64,000 nt of DNA from Neobacillus nitrireducens. GTDB lineage: Bacteria; Bacillota; Bacilli; Bacillales; Cytobacillaceae. The stretch's first letter is position 1, and each line of letters begins with the position of its first letter. The stretch lies in the NCBI RefSeq assembly GCF_030915405.1, contig NZ_CP133262.1:434001-498000 (forward strand), written 5' to 3'. Under the pieces are notes generated by a model. That model saw nothing but the letters and a program-made list of their open reading frames with translations. It was not told the origin of the DNA and ran no database searches. Shown piece by piece: positions 10,307 to 19,263 of the stretch. A program made the position numbers and the translations under genes.

Positions 10307-11783
10307 ATATAATGATCTAATTTTTGAAATCAGTCGTCAAGGACGTGTTGGTTCAAGCCTTCCAGAAAGTGATGTTGATCAGGTTAATATTAATGATAAA
10401 CTTCCCAAGCATTTGATTCGGGACCTGCCGGCAGAACTCCCGGAAGTATCAGAGTTACAGCTTGTTCGCCATTATACTGCTCTTTCGAATAAGAACCATG
10501 GAATCGATAATGGCTTCTATCCACTTGGTTCTTGTACGATGAAGTACAATCCGAAAATAAATGAAGATGTGGCGCGTTTGGAAGGGTTTAGCCGGATTCA
10601 TCCATACCAGCCTACTGAAACGGTCCAAGGTGCACTAGAAGTTTTATATGAATTACAGGAAGAGTTAGCTGTCATCACAGGAATGGATGCAGTAACTTTA
10701 CAGCCTTCAGCAGGAGCACAGGGTGAATGGACTGGGTTAATGATGGTCAAAGCCTACCATAAGCAAAAAGGAGAAGTGAGAACAAAGGTTCTTGTACCAG
10801 ACTCTGCACATGGAACAAACCCTGCGAGTGCATCAGTTGCCGGTTTTGAAACGATAACCATTCCATCCAATGAGCATGGATTAGTCGACATTGAAGAACT
10901 AAAGAAGCATGTAAATGATCAAACAGCCGCACTGATGTTAACCAATCCAAATACTCTCGGCTTGTTTGAAAAAGAAATCGTAGAAATCGCTGAAGTTGTT
11001 CATGAAGCTGGCGGCTTATTGTACTATGATGGAGCGAATGCTAATGCCATCTTAGGGAAATCAACTCCAGGGCAAATGGGCTTTGACATCGTGCACTTAA
11101 ATCTTCATAAAACATTTACTACACCTCATGGCGGCGGCGGCCCAGGTGCAGGTCCAGTCGGTGTGAAAGAGAAACTGATTCCGTTTTTACCTGTACCGCG
11201 AGTGGAGAAAGTAAATGACGTATATGTGCTAGACTCTAACCAACCGCTATCTATCGGTCGGGTGAAGGGATATTATGGAAACTTCGGTATTCTATTACGT
11301 GCGTACACCTATATTCGCACAATGGGACCTGTTGGGTTACGTCAAGTGTCAGAAGGTGCGGTACTTCATGCGAATTATCTGCGCAAAAAACTCGAGCCGT
11401 ATTTTGAGGCACCATATACACAAATTTGTAAGCATGAATTTGTGTTATCAGGATCCAGACAGAAAAAGCTTGGTGTAAGAACACTTGATATGGCCAAACG
11501 TCTGCTTGATTTTGGCTACCATCCACCTACCATCTACTTCCCGCTCAATGTAGAGGAATGTTTGATGATTGAACCGACAGAAACAGAGTCAAAAGAAACA
11601 CTAGATGCTTTTGCAGATGTCATGATTCAAATTGCAAAGGAAGTCGAAGAAAATCCAGGTGTTGTATTGGACGCACCACATACGACGGTTATTGGCCGAT
11701 TGGATGAAGTACAGGCAGCTAGACAACCAATTTTGCGTTATACAAAAGAAGAAGCGGTAAAAAGAGAACCTGTAATGTCTTAA
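10299..11783 (+). CDS. gcvPB: Glycine dehydrogenase (decarboxylating) subunit 2
   Basis: C-terminal half of the split P protein, 494 residues, carrying the PLP-binding lysine in [19 protein letters not shown]. Other family marks are [12 protein letters not shown] near residue 80 and [14 protein letters not shown]. With GcvPA it decarboxylates glycine and transfers aminomethyl to lipoyl-GcvH. The eight-base overlap with gcvPA implies coupled translation and equal stoichiometry. Split P protein is usual in Firmicutes. Confidence 0.95.
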   Translation: MVEYNDLIFEISRQGRVGSSLPESDVDQVNINDKLPKHLIRDLPAELPEVSELQLVRHYTALSNKNHGIDNGFYPLGSCTMKYNPKINEDVARLEGFSRIHPYQPTETVQGALEVLYELQEELAVITGMDAVTLQPSAGAQGEWTGLMMVKAYHKQKGEVRTKVLVPDSAHGTNPASASVAGFETITIPSNEHGLVDIEELKKHVNDQTAALMLTNPNTLGLFEKEIVEIAEVVHEAGGLLYYDGANANAILGKSTPGQMGFDIVHLNLHKTFTTPHGGGGPGAGPVGVKEKLIPFLPVPRVEKVNDVYVLDSNQPLSIGRVKGYYGNFGILLRAYTYIRTMGPVGLRQVSEGAVLHANYLRKKLEPYFEAPYTQICKHEFVLSGSRQKKLGVRTLDMAKRLLDFGYHPPTIYFPLNVEECLMIEPTETESKETLDAFADVMIQIAKEVEENPGVVLDAPHTTVIGRLDEVQAARQPILRYTKEEAVKREPVMS

Positions 11784-11800
11784 ATGAATGTTTATCCATG

Positions 11801-11861
11801 AACCACCGGGAATGAAGATTAAGAGAAAAGGAATTTTCTTATGATGTCATTCTTGGTGGTT
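11801..11861 (+). other. Long hairpin between gcvPB and lipA
   Basis: AACCACCGGGAATGA at 11801-11815 pairs with TCATTCTTGGTGGTT at 11847-11861 (15 pairs, two G-U), with a smaller GAAAA/TTTTC helix inside. The right arm ends in only two T and then AATATAAATAA, so it is a poor intrinsic terminator. It may be an RNA-processing or stability element that sets lipA-lpd expression apart from gcv. Confidence 0.6.
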
Positions 11862-11910
11862 TAATATAAATAAATTAAAAACTTCATGACTGTTCATAGG
11901 AGTGAAACAG

Positions 11911-12789
11911 ATGTCTACTGATTATGTCCGCAAACCAGAATGGCTAAAAATTAAATTAAATACGAACGAACAATATACTAACATAAAAAAAATGATGCGT
12001 GAAAAAAAACTACATACAGTCTGTGAGGAAGCGAAATGCCCAAACATTCATGAATGCTGGGCTGAACGTAAAACGGCAACCTTTATGATCTTAGGAAGTG
12101 TGTGCACGCGTGCCTGCCGATTTTGCGCAGTTCAAACAGGTCTTCCGACCGAGCTTGATTGGGAAGAGCCAGAACGTGTGGCCGTATCCGTGGAGCAAAT
12201 GGGCCTAAAGCATGTCGTAATTACCGCGGTTGCTCGTGATGATTTAAAAGATGGTGGAGCCGGAGTGTTTGCAGAAACCATACGGGCAGTAAGACGCCGC
12301 AATCCATTATGCAGCATTGAAGTCCTTCCCTCCGATATGAACGGAGAATATGAAAACCTAAAAGCATTACTAGATGCGAAGCCTGATATATTAAATCATA
12401 ATATTGAGACAGTGAAACGGTTAACACCAAGAATCCGCGCCCGTGCAACGTATGAAAGGTCTCTTGAGTTTTTGAGACGAGCAAAAGAATTGAATGCTGC
12501 TATTCCTACAAAATCCAGCATTATGGTTGGTCTAGGTGAAACAAAAGAAGAAATTATTGAAACGATGGACGATCTTCGTGCAAACAATGTAAATATATTA
12601 ACAATCGGTCAATATTTGCAGCCAACCAAACATCATATAAAAGTCCAAAAGTATTGGAGTTTACAAGAATTTGAAGAACTTAAGCTGATTGCCATGTCAA
12701 AAGGCTTTAGTCACTGTGAATCGGGTCCTCTTGTTCGCTCTTCTTATCATGCGGATGAACAGGTCCATGCAGCAAAAGCAAATGCATAA
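11911..12789 (+). CDS. lipA: Lipoyl synthase
   Basis: Radical-SAM enzyme of 292 residues that inserts two sulfurs into protein-bound octanoate. Both cluster motifs are complete: the auxiliary cluster CX4CX5C (Cys38, 43, 49) in [12 protein letters not shown] and the radical SAM CX3CX2C (Cys65, 69, 72) in CTRACRFC. The RSSYHADE near the C terminus is the usual LipA serine-ligand region. GTG 11902 lies inside the AGGAG ribosome binding site, so ATG 11911 is the start. Placement between the P protein and Lpd genes suggests it serves GcvH lipoylation when the system is induced. A second housekeeping lipA elsewhere is likely but unseen. Confidence 0.95.
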   Translation: MSTDYVRKPEWLKIKLNTNEQYTNIKKMMREKKLHTVCEEAKCPNIHECWAERKTATFMILGSVCTRACRFCAVQTGLPTELDWEEPERVAVSVEQMGLKHVVITAVARDDLKDGGAGVFAETIRAVRRRNPLCSIEVLPSDMNGEYENLKALLDAKPDILNHNIETVKRLTPRIRARATYERSLEFLRRAKELNAAIPTKSSIMVGLGETKEEIIETMDDLRANNVNILTIGQYLQPTKHHIKVQKYWSLQEFEELKLIAMSKGFSHCESGPLVRSSYHADEQVHAAKANA

Positions 12790-12826
12790 TCAAATATAAA
12801 TGGCGATATTTGGGGAGGGCGGTCCA

Positions 12827-13132
12827 ATGTTGATAAAAATGACAGAAGAAGCTAGGTATAAGCTGAAGGAAATGATAGTCAATAGAGCGCAAACTCCTCG
12901 GATTGACGCCGATGTCACCGGCGGATGCGGGATGACTGTTAAGTTTTCGATTGTTTTCGATGAACCGCGTCGAAACGATTTAATCTTTGAAACGGATGGG
13001 ATTGAGATTCGATTGGATCGTTTTACAAAACGCTATTTAAATGAAGAAACACATATCGAATATAGTGACGAACACGGTTTTCTAGTGGGAGAAAGCTTTG
13101 CCTCTAGTGCCTGTGCAATTGAAATAGATTAA
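12827..13132 (+). CDS. HesB/IscA-type Fe-S biogenesis family protein
   Basis: Small cytoplasmic protein (101 residues) of the A-type carrier family (Fe-S_biosyn domain, YqkB/HesB-like). GGCGMTVKFSI holds the single conserved mid-protein cysteine; the C-terminal ASSACAI holds one more cysteine instead of the usual CGC, as in the degenerate Bacillus members. GGGGAGG at 12812 selects ATG 12827 over the in-frame ATG 12800. Sitting directly between lipA and lpd, it may help supply or rebuild the auxiliary cluster that LipA sacrifices for sulfur; this role is inferred from context and from known needs of LipA for Fe-S carriers. Confidence 0.8.
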   Translation: MLIKMTEEARYKLKEMIVNRAQTPRIDADVTGGCGMTVKFSIVFDEPRRNDLIFETDGIEIRLDRFTKRYLNEETHIEYSDEHGFLVGESFASSACAIEID

Positions 13133-13192
13133 GAGAATATCGAAACTTCAAATTTCCCATACATTTTATAGTTTCTCAAAGGAGACACGACG

Positions 13193-14593
13193 ATGACAAA
13201 AGAATATGATGTGGTTATTATCGGCGGTGGAACAGGCGGGTATGTTGCTGCCATTCGCGCTTCCCAATTAGGCTTAAAAGCGGCGGTTATCGAAAAAGGA
13301 AAAATCGGTGGAACCTGCCTTCATGCCGGTTGTATCCCGAGTAAAGCCCTACTTAGAAGCGCAGAAGTATACGCACAAACAAAACATGCTGATAAGTATG
13401 GTGTTGTTGCCCCAGAAGTTGGACTTGATTTCTCAAAAGTACAAGCGCGGAAAGAAGAAATTACCGATCGTCTCTTTAAAGGTGTCCAACATTTAATGAA
13501 AAAAGGAAAGATCGATGTTTATGATGGGAAAGGCAGTATCTTGCAGTCAAAAGATGTATTAGTGGAATTGAACACTAGTGAAGAGGAAATCATTTTAAGC
13601 CCACGGAATATTGTCATTGCTACCGGCTCTCGCCCAAGAACACTGCCTGGCTTAGAAGTAGATGAAAAGTATGTAATGACATCGGACGAAGCGCTTAAAA
13701 TGGAAAAGCTTCCTGATTCGATTATCATTGTTGGCGGCGGAGTTATCGGAATGGAATGGGCATCGATGCTCGTGGACTTCGGAATACAAGTAACCGTACT
13801 TGAATATGCTGATCGTATTTTACCAACCGAAGATCAAGATGTCTCTAAGGAAATCCAACGGTTAATGAAGAAAAAAGGTGTAAAAATCGTTACTAGTGCT
13901 AAGGTGCTGCCTGAAACACTTGAAAAAGGTGAGGGTGTAACGATTAAGGCGGAACATAAAGGAAAAGAAACGCCATTTTCTGCTGATAAACTATTAGTAT
14001 CTGTAGGGCGGTTACCAAATACTGAAGGCCTGGGCATTGAAAAGCTGGCGATTGAGCTGGATCGTGGATTTATTAAAACAAATCAGTCTTATCAAACAAA
14101 TGAAGCAAATATTTATGCTATAGGTGATGTGATCGGCGGTCTGCAGCTTGCCCATGTTGCCTCACATGAAGGCATCATCGCAATTGAACATATGGCAGGA
14201 GAAAACCCTGCTCCACTTGATTCAACTTTGGTTTCCAAATGTGTATACAGCAGCCCGGAAGTAGCAAGTGTTGGGCTTACAGAAGAGGAAGCAAAGTCGG
14301 AAGGATATCAAGTGAAGACTGGTAAATTTTCATTCCGGGCGATTGGAAAGGCTTTGGTTTTTGGTGAATCAGATGGTTTTGTAAAACTTGTTGTTGAAGA
14401 AGGAACGAATAAGCTGTTAGGAGCCCATATGGTTGGTCCACATGTAACAGATATGATTACAGAAGTAGGTCTTGCCCGTGTATTAAATGCAACCGCGATG
14501 GATATTGCTCATACAATCCATCCCCACCCGTCACTGGCTGAAGCAATAGGTGAAGCAGCACTTGCCGTTAATGAAATGGCTATCCACGGATAA
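13193..14593 (+). CDS. lpdA: Dihydrolipoyl dehydrogenase (glycine cleavage L protein)
   Basis: FAD-dependent disulfide oxidoreductase of 466 residues that reoxidises dihydrolipoyl-H protein with NAD+. Features in order: FAD-binding GGGTGGYVAAIRA, redox cysteines in GGTCLHAGCIPSKALL, NAD-binding GGGVIGMEWAS, and C-terminal His-Pro active site in HTIHPHPSLAEA. The redox motif LHAGC rather than LNVGC marks a branch distinct from the pyruvate-dehydrogenase PdhD. It is the last gene of the run, followed by a terminator. It could also serve other lipoyl complexes. Confidence 0.93.
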   Translation: MTKEYDVVIIGGGTGGYVAAIRASQLGLKAAVIEKGKIGGTCLHAGCIPSKALLRSAEVYAQTKHADKYGVVAPEVGLDFSKVQARKEEITDRLFKGVQHLMKKGKIDVYDGKGSILQSKDVLVELNTSEEEIILSPRNIVIATGSRPRTLPGLEVDEKYVMTSDEALKMEKLPDSIIIVGGGVIGMEWASMLVDFGIQVTVLEYADRILPTEDQDVSKEIQRLMKKKGVKIVTSAKVLPETLEKGEGVTIKAEHKGKETPFSADKLLVSVGRLPNTEGLGIEKLAIELDRGFIKTNQSYQTNEANIYAIGDVIGGLQLAHVASHEGIIAIEHMAGENPAPLDSTLVSKCVYSSPEVASVGLTEEEAKSEGYQVKTGKFSFRAIGKALVFGESDGFVKLVVEEGTNKLLGAHMVGPHVTDMITEVGLARVLNATAMDIAHTIHPHPSLAEAIGEAALAVNEMAIHG

Positions 14594-14604
14594 AATTATC
14601 AAAA

Positions 14605-14640
14605 AAGACAGCTTCTAATTAGAGGCTGTCTTCGTGTTTT
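14605..14640. terminator. Bidirectional terminator after lpdA
   Basis: AAGACAGC with GCTGTCTT and inner TTCT/AGAG form a hairpin at 14605-14632; T-rich on the right and A-rich on the left, so it can also end the opposing small gene. Confidence 0.75.
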
Positions 14641-14689
14641 GTTTTCTTGCAGAAGATAAATAATTCCACTGGATTAATCCTCACCGCTA

Positions 14690-14923
14690 TCATTTACAGT
14701 GATGCCATGCTTTCTTGAATACACATAATCCGAAGATAAGGAATGCAAGGAAGCCAATTAAAGCAATAAGGAAGTTTAGAACAGTAACAAGTAAACCACT
14801 TAGGCCAATTACACCAAGCAAGATTGTCACCCAGCCCAGTACTACAAACAATAACCAAATTGCACCTGTTAAAAATCCAAGAAAAATCCCAAAAATACCG
14901 CAGGAAGAATGGTTATGACTCAC
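14690..14923 (-). CDS. Small hydrophobic membrane protein
   Basis: Seventy-seven residues with two or three membrane segments after a short polar N terminus MSHNHSSCGIF, ending in a His/Lys-rich tail KKAWHHCK. I do not recognise a family. The start is GTG, preceded at normal distance by an AAGGGGGTGAG ribosome binding site on the minus strand. It converges with lpdA on a shared terminator. The high Gly/Leu/Ile composition fits a genuine integral membrane protein; function unknown. Confidence 0.6.
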   Translation of the reverse strand: MSHNHSSCGIFGIFLGFLTGAIWLLFVVLGWVTILLGVIGLSGLLVTVLNFLIALIGFLAFLIFGLCVFKKAWHHCK

Positions 14924-15191
14924 GGAAACTCACCCCCTTTCTTTCTAAGGTTGTTCAATAATAATGTATGCGGTACCAAATGAACTCGTTTAAGAAAACA
15001 CAAAAATAGGGCTCAAAACAGGCATTTGTCCTATGCATATTAAGTTGGATATTTTCTATAAAGCTTACATCGAAGTACTTTCCACAATGTAACAAATATT
15101 CAATCTTCGTATTCCTACCAATGTACTGAAGAATATAGTAAAATAAGTGAGGAAAAATTAAATAGAAATCGAAATAGTGTGGAGGATTAAA

Positions 15192-16142
15192 GTGACATAC
15201 CATCAAAACAAAAGGTTTAAACTTTTTTCATTAAATTCAAATCAAAGGCTAGCAGCCGAGATGGCTGAACTCTTGGGCTGTAAGCTAGGAAAAAGTTCTG
15301 TATCTCATTTCAGTGATGGAGAAATTCAAATTCATATTGAAGAAAGTGTTCGTGGCAGTGAGGTCTATGTTGTTCAATCCACATCGTACCCTGTCAATGA
15401 TAATATTTTGGAACTCCTCATCATGATTGATGCTTTAAAAAGAGCTTCTGCAGGAATAATCAATATTGTTATTCCATATTATGGGTATGGGCGCCAAGAT
15501 CGAAAGGCACGTTCGCGGGAACCAATTACAGCAAAACTGGTCGCAAACCTTTTAGAAAAAACAGGAGCAGACCGTATCCTTACAATGGACCTCCATACTT
15601 CACAGATTCAAGGATTTTTTGATATACCTGTTGAACATTTATATGGTGTACCAATCCTTGGGCAGTATTTCCAGGAAAAGGAATTAGAAGATATTGTTAT
15701 TGTTGCGCCGCATAATGGCAGCATCGGCCGAGCTAGAAAAGTGGCCAACCTCTTACATGCTCCAATTGCTCTAATCGATAAAAGAAGATTTGAAGAAAAT
15801 GCTTTTGAAACTACGAGTGTAGTTGGAAATGTTGAAGGAAAAAATGCGATTATTATTGATGATTTAATTGATACAGGTGATACCATTGTATTAGCAGCTA
15901 AGACACTAGCAGAAAATGGGGCAAAAGCCATCTATGCCGGTTGTACACATCCTGTCTTTACGGACAAAGCGATTGAGAAAATTGAAGCCTCTCCGATTAA
16001 AGAATTAGTGGTAACCAATACGATTGAATTACCAAGCGAGAAAGAAATCAGTAAAATAAAGACGATCTCAGTTGCCCCATTACTTGTTGAGGCAATCGAC
16101 CGGATTCATAATGAAAAAGCGGTAAGTCCTTTATTTGAATAA
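15192..16142 (+). CDS. Divergent ribose-phosphate pyrophosphokinase paralogue
   Basis: PRPP synthetase family, 316 residues, full length. It keeps the flexible-loop neighbourhood [34 protein letters not shown] and KRR. It departs from canonical bacterial Prs at several active-site loops: [12 protein letters not shown] replaces [22 protein letters not shown] replaces DDIIDTAGTI, and FEEN replaces PRPN after KRR. GGAGG at 15181-15185 fixes GTG 15192; an upstream GTG 15177 lacks a site. It sits alone between terminators, not with glmU/gcaD as the housekeeping gene does. It may be a second PRPP synthetase with altered regulation or specificity. Confidence 0.85.
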   Translation: MTYHQNKRFKLFSLNSNQRLAAEMAELLGCKLGKSSVSHFSDGEIQIHIEESVRGSEVYVVQSTSYPVNDNILELLIMIDALKRASAGIINIVIPYYGYGRQDRKARSREPITAKLVANLLEKTGADRILTMDLHTSQIQGFFDIPVEHLYGVPILGQYFQEKELEDIVIVAPHNGSIGRARKVANLLHAPIALIDKRRFEENAFETTSVVGNVEGKNAIIIDDLIDTGDTIVLAAKTLAENGAKAIYAGCTHPVFTDKAIEKIEASPIKELVVTNTIELPSEKEISKIKTISVAPLLVEAIDRIHNEKAVSPLFE

Positions 16143-16153
16143 ACCCAAGCGAG

Positions 16154-16185
16154 GCCAACTATTTTTAATAGTTGGCTTTAGTTTT
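16154..16185 (+). terminator. Terminator after the prs paralogue
   Basis: GCCAACTAT at 16154-16162 pairs perfectly with ATAGTTGGC at 16168-16176, followed by TTTAGTTTT. Confidence 0.75.
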
Positions 16186-16383
16186 CTGTAGGAGTAGTAC
16201 CAGATAATAAGGCTTGCTATTAAATGTTTTTTAAAGACTAAATAATTTACATAATTTTTTAAAGTGCTATTATTGTAAGAGTTAAGGTTATTTAGTATCT
16301 TATGTTATAATCAGGTACTAACTAACAAACTCTGCTAAACGGGAAACTCAACATATAATTACTAAGAATGGAGATTGACAATT

Positions 16384-17946
16384 GTGGATTTGAAATCATT
16401 GATCGCACCAGAGCACTTTAATTTAGCAAGTGAAATATCTAAGCATAACTCCAATAAAATCGCTTTGCGATTGGAAAATGAACTCGGGGAAACGAGAACG
16501 ATCTCTTATGCTCAGTTAATCACGAAGTCGAATAAACTTGCCAATGGGTTAACCAAGTTAGGATTAGAGAAAGGTGACCGGGTTGTCGTCATGACCACTC
16601 GACTCATTGAGTCTTATGTTATCTATTTAGCCTGTTTAAAAGCAGGATTAGTTATTAGTCCAACTTCAGAGCTTTTACGGGCAAAGGATTTAGTGTATCG
16701 CTTAAATCATTCAGAGGCGAAAGCAGTTATTTCCTATTCCGAATTAATTAATGAATTCGAAAATATAAGTGAGGAAACACCATTTTTACAGTTTAAGATT
16801 GCCTTTGGTCAGGAGGTACCCAACTGGATTTCATTGGAAGCGCTAGTGGAAGATGAATCAGACACCTTTAGCGATGTGGATACGCTGAGTGAAGATTATG
16901 CCTTTTTAGCCTATACTTCAGGGACAACCGGTCAGCCAAAAGGGGTTGTCCATAGTCACGGCTGGGGCTATGCACATTTAAGAATTGCTGCTTCAAAATG
17001 GCTGAATATTAGTGAAGAGGACCTAGTTTGGGCCACCGCTTCCCCAGGTTGGCAAAAGTGGGTTTGGAGTCCATTCTTATCGATTCTAGGTTCAGGAGCA
17101 ACAGGATATATCTATCATGGTAGGTTCAATCCCCACAAATATTTACGGCTTCTTCAAGAGAACAAGGTAAATGTATTATGCTGTACACCGACAGAATACC
17201 GAATGATGGCAAAATTAGATGATTTATCAAGCTTCGATCTCTCGCAATTACACACTGCTGTTTCGGCAGGTGAGGCACTAAACCGTGAAGTCATTGATGT
17301 GTTTAAAAATCAATTTAATATCTTGATTCGCGATGGATATGGTCAAACAGAAAGCACTTTATTGATTGCTAACTTAAATACCAATGAGAACAAATTGGGA
17401 TCAATGGGGCAGCCGCTTTTACAAGAATTTATTGAAGTGGTTGATGAAAATGGTCAACCTGCTCCCATAAATGAAGTCGGGACGATTGCGATTAGAAGTG
17501 ATTTTCCTGCCTTATTTAAACAGTATTATAAAAATCCCGTGACCACAGCTTCTTCCTATCAAGGTCAATATTTTTTATCGGGTGACCGTGCGATGAAGGA
17601 CGAGGATAATTATTATTGGTTCCAGGGTCGGAAAGACGATGTGATCATCAGCTCTGGGTATACAATTGGACCGTTTGAAGTGGAAGATGCCTTAATGAAA
17701 CATAAAGCGGTTAAAGAGTGTGCCGTCGTTGCATTACCGGATCCAATCAGAGGAAATGTTGTCAAAGCATTTGTTGTGTTGAAGGAAGGAACTCTCGGTA
17801 CAGTGGAGTTAACCAAGGAATTACAGGGATTTGTTAAAAATTTAACGGCGCCTTATAAATATCCGCGGGTGATCGAATATATCGACGCACTTCCTAAAAC
17901 AGATTCAGGGAAAATTCGTCGGATCGAACTTCGTATTCAGCGATAA
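16384..17946 (+). CDS. AMP-forming acyl-CoA synthetase
   Basis: ANL-superfamily ligase of 520 residues, activating a carboxylic acid with ATP and CoA. Motifs in order: P-loop-like AYTSGTTGQPKGVVHSH, A5 GYGQTES, A7 SGDRAMKDEDNYYWFQGR, and the A10 lysine in PKTDSGKIRR. It resembles medium-chain or YtcI-type synthetases more than AcsA, being about 50 residues shorter than acetyl-CoA synthetase. A TTG at 16375 is the longest start, but GTG 16384 has the better distance to TGGAG at 16369-16373. It stands next to an acetate-type transporter (opposite strand), so a short-chain acid substrate is plausible. Confidence 0.85.
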   Translation: MDLKSLIAPEHFNLASEISKHNSNKIALRLENELGETRTISYAQLITKSNKLANGLTKLGLEKGDRVVVMTTRLIESYVIYLACLKAGLVISPTSELLRAKDLVYRLNHSEAKAVISYSELINEFENISEETPFLQFKIAFGQEVPNWISLEALVEDESDTFSDVDTLSEDYAFLAYTSGTTGQPKGVVHSHGWGYAHLRIAASKWLNISEEDLVWATASPGWQKWVWSPFLSILGSGATGYIYHGRFNPHKYLRLLQENKVNVLCCTPTEYRMMAKLDDLSSFDLSQLHTAVSAGEALNREVIDVFKNQFNILIRDGYGQTESTLLIANLNTNENKLGSMGQPLLQEFIEVVDENGQPAPINEVGTIAIRSDFPALFKQYYKNPVTTASSYQGQYFLSGDRAMKDEDNYYWFQGRKDDVIISSGYTIGPFEVEDALMKHKAVKECAVVALPDPIRGNVVKAFVVLKEGTLGTVELTKELQGFVKNLTAPYKYPRVIEYIDALPKTDSGKIRRIELRIQR

Positions 17947-17952
17947 CAGAAT

Positions 17953-18159
17953 GAACAAAAGGCGCAAGCGCCCGTTCAGCGGCGTATGGCCTGGAGCGCT
18001 CCAACTGAGATAAAGGAAACACGAAGAGCGTTAGCGCATTCGTGCTTGACTTATCGTAGGGCGGAGAGCGAAGGGCACTAGCCGTTGGGCGCTGGAGCTG
18101 GATTCAAAGAGACTAAATCAATTTTTCCACAATTAAATATTTTATAATTTCCTATACAA
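17953..18159. repeat. 207-bp dispersed repeat, copy 1
   Basis: This block recurs at 49912-50118 in reverse orientation with only three differences over 207 bases. It begins GAACAAAAGGCGCAAGCGCC and ends TTTCCTATACAA. Its first 150 bases are clearly GC-richer than the surroundings and full of short palindromes (GGCGCAAGCGCC, GAGCGCTC, AACGCTCTTCG class). No ORF or transposase lies inside. It looks like a non-autonomous mobile or REP/MITE-like element. Confidence 0.9.
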
Positions 18160-18166
18160 CCAGAAA

Positions 18167-18197
18167 AACCTCCTCAAATTTTTAATTTGAGGAGGTT
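18167..18197. terminator. Bidirectional terminator between acyl-CoA synthetase and satP
   Basis: AACCTCCTCAAATT at 18167-18180 pairs with AATTTGAGGAGGTT at 18184-18197; A-rich left flank and T residues on the right serve both converging genes. Confidence 0.8.
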
Positions 18198-18262
18198 CTT
18201 CATAATCAGATCCATATCATTCTCTTCTAGGCGGGGGACTAACCCCGATTAGCTTGAATATA

Positions 18263-18880
18263 TTATTTAAAAATGCCAAAAGGCTTGCCAACTGGGAGAG
18301 TAACTTTCCCAAAGTGCGTGTTTAGGACGCTTGCTGCAGAGCCGTAGAAGCTACAAATAGAGATTAATAACTCCGAAACAGCGGCTAATTTATGCATTGA
18401 CTCTGGTAAAATCCCTAATGTTGAAAACGATAAGCCAATAAATAAGAAATCAATTAATACGAAAATAATAAATAAAACTTTGTGTGTCTCCATTGCACCA
18501 ACAGTCATAAATATGCTGAAGATTAAGTAGCCTACAAAGGCAACCCCTAATTGTTTTGGATCTGCAGCAGCTGCAGCAGCCTTACCAAATAAACCAAGTT
18601 GTATTAACCACGAGGTTCCAACTCCTAGCCAGAATAGACCAAATGCTCCAAAGGCTGTTGCACCAAACGTGTTGTTATGCTTAGAATCTTGTAGACTAGC
18701 AATTAGCTGAGCAATACCTCCTAGAAAAATAGCCCAAGGTAATACAAGAGAAACTCCGTCTGTCCAACCTAGCTTTGCTGAGGATGCCACAAGTGTTACC
18801 ATTGCTAAACCAAATAGGCCTAGAGCGGAAGGGTCAGCTGTTAAAATTTGAACTTGTTGTGTAGTTTGCGACTGATTCAT
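18263..18880 (-). CDS. GPR1/FUN34/YaaH (SatP-type) acetate transporter
   Basis: Integral membrane protein of 205 residues with six membrane segments, of the AceTr family that moves acetate or succinate with protons. The N-terminal signature NPAPLGL is altered to DPSALGLFGLAM. AGGAGG lies in the right place on the minus strand before ATG 18880. Convergent with the acyl-CoA synthetase, so uptake followed by CoA activation of a short-chain acid is a reasonable pairing, though the two genes are not in one operon. Confidence 0.85.
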   Translation of the reverse strand: MNQSQTTQQVQILTADPSALGLFGLAMVTLVASSAKLGWTDGVSLVLPWAIFLGGIAQLIASLQDSKHNNTFGATAFGAFGLFWLGVGTSWLIQLGLFGKAAAAAADPKQLGVAFVGYLIFSIFMTVGAMETHKVLFIIFVLIDFLFIGLSFSTLGILPESMHKLAAVSELLISICSFYGSAASVLNTHFGKVTLPVGKPFGIFK

Positions 18881-19048
18881 GATGATACCTCCTATTAAAC
18901 ATACTTGATAAATTTACATAATTAAATTGCATTTTGCAACAAAAAAATTGTGTATATTTTATGTAGAAACAGAGGTTTATTATTTTGATTAGGAGAGTTA
19001 AGATTACGTTACAGCTATCTTTAACTAACCATCAGTGTCCCAAACAGG

Positions 19049-19152
19049 GGTTATTGACGACCGAAATTGTGAAAAAAGTAAAAGACCGGTAGCCAATAGA
19101 GGTTATTGGCGACCGAACTCGTGAAAAAAGAAAAGGAGCGGTCGTCAATAGT
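19049..19152. repeat. Two tandem copies of a 52-bp unit
   Basis: Units 19049-19100 and 19101-19152 share GGTTATTGRCGACCGAA, then GTGAAAAAAG and CGGT-CAATAG. Within each unit TATTGGCGACCG and CGGTCGCCAATA-type arms are inverted, so each copy can form a hairpin. They occupy the otherwise gene-free 380-base gap between satP and purU. Confidence 0.85.
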
Positions 19153-19263
19153 GTAAACTCATGCTGAATTTTTACATAGTTAGCAATTATCGAAAAAAAC
19201 AATTAACTATTAAGTCCATCTAATGTATAATGTGTTCAACATAGACAGAGAGGTTTTGTAAAC

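Noticed and set aside
14715..14918. 67-codon plus-strand frame
   Set aside because: Complement of the small membrane protein gene, rich in Lys/Pro/Thr as expected of an antisense frame of hydrophobic codons.
17953..18159. Insertion sequence
   Set aside because: The repeat is 207 bp with no transposase and no clear terminal inverted repeat or target duplication.
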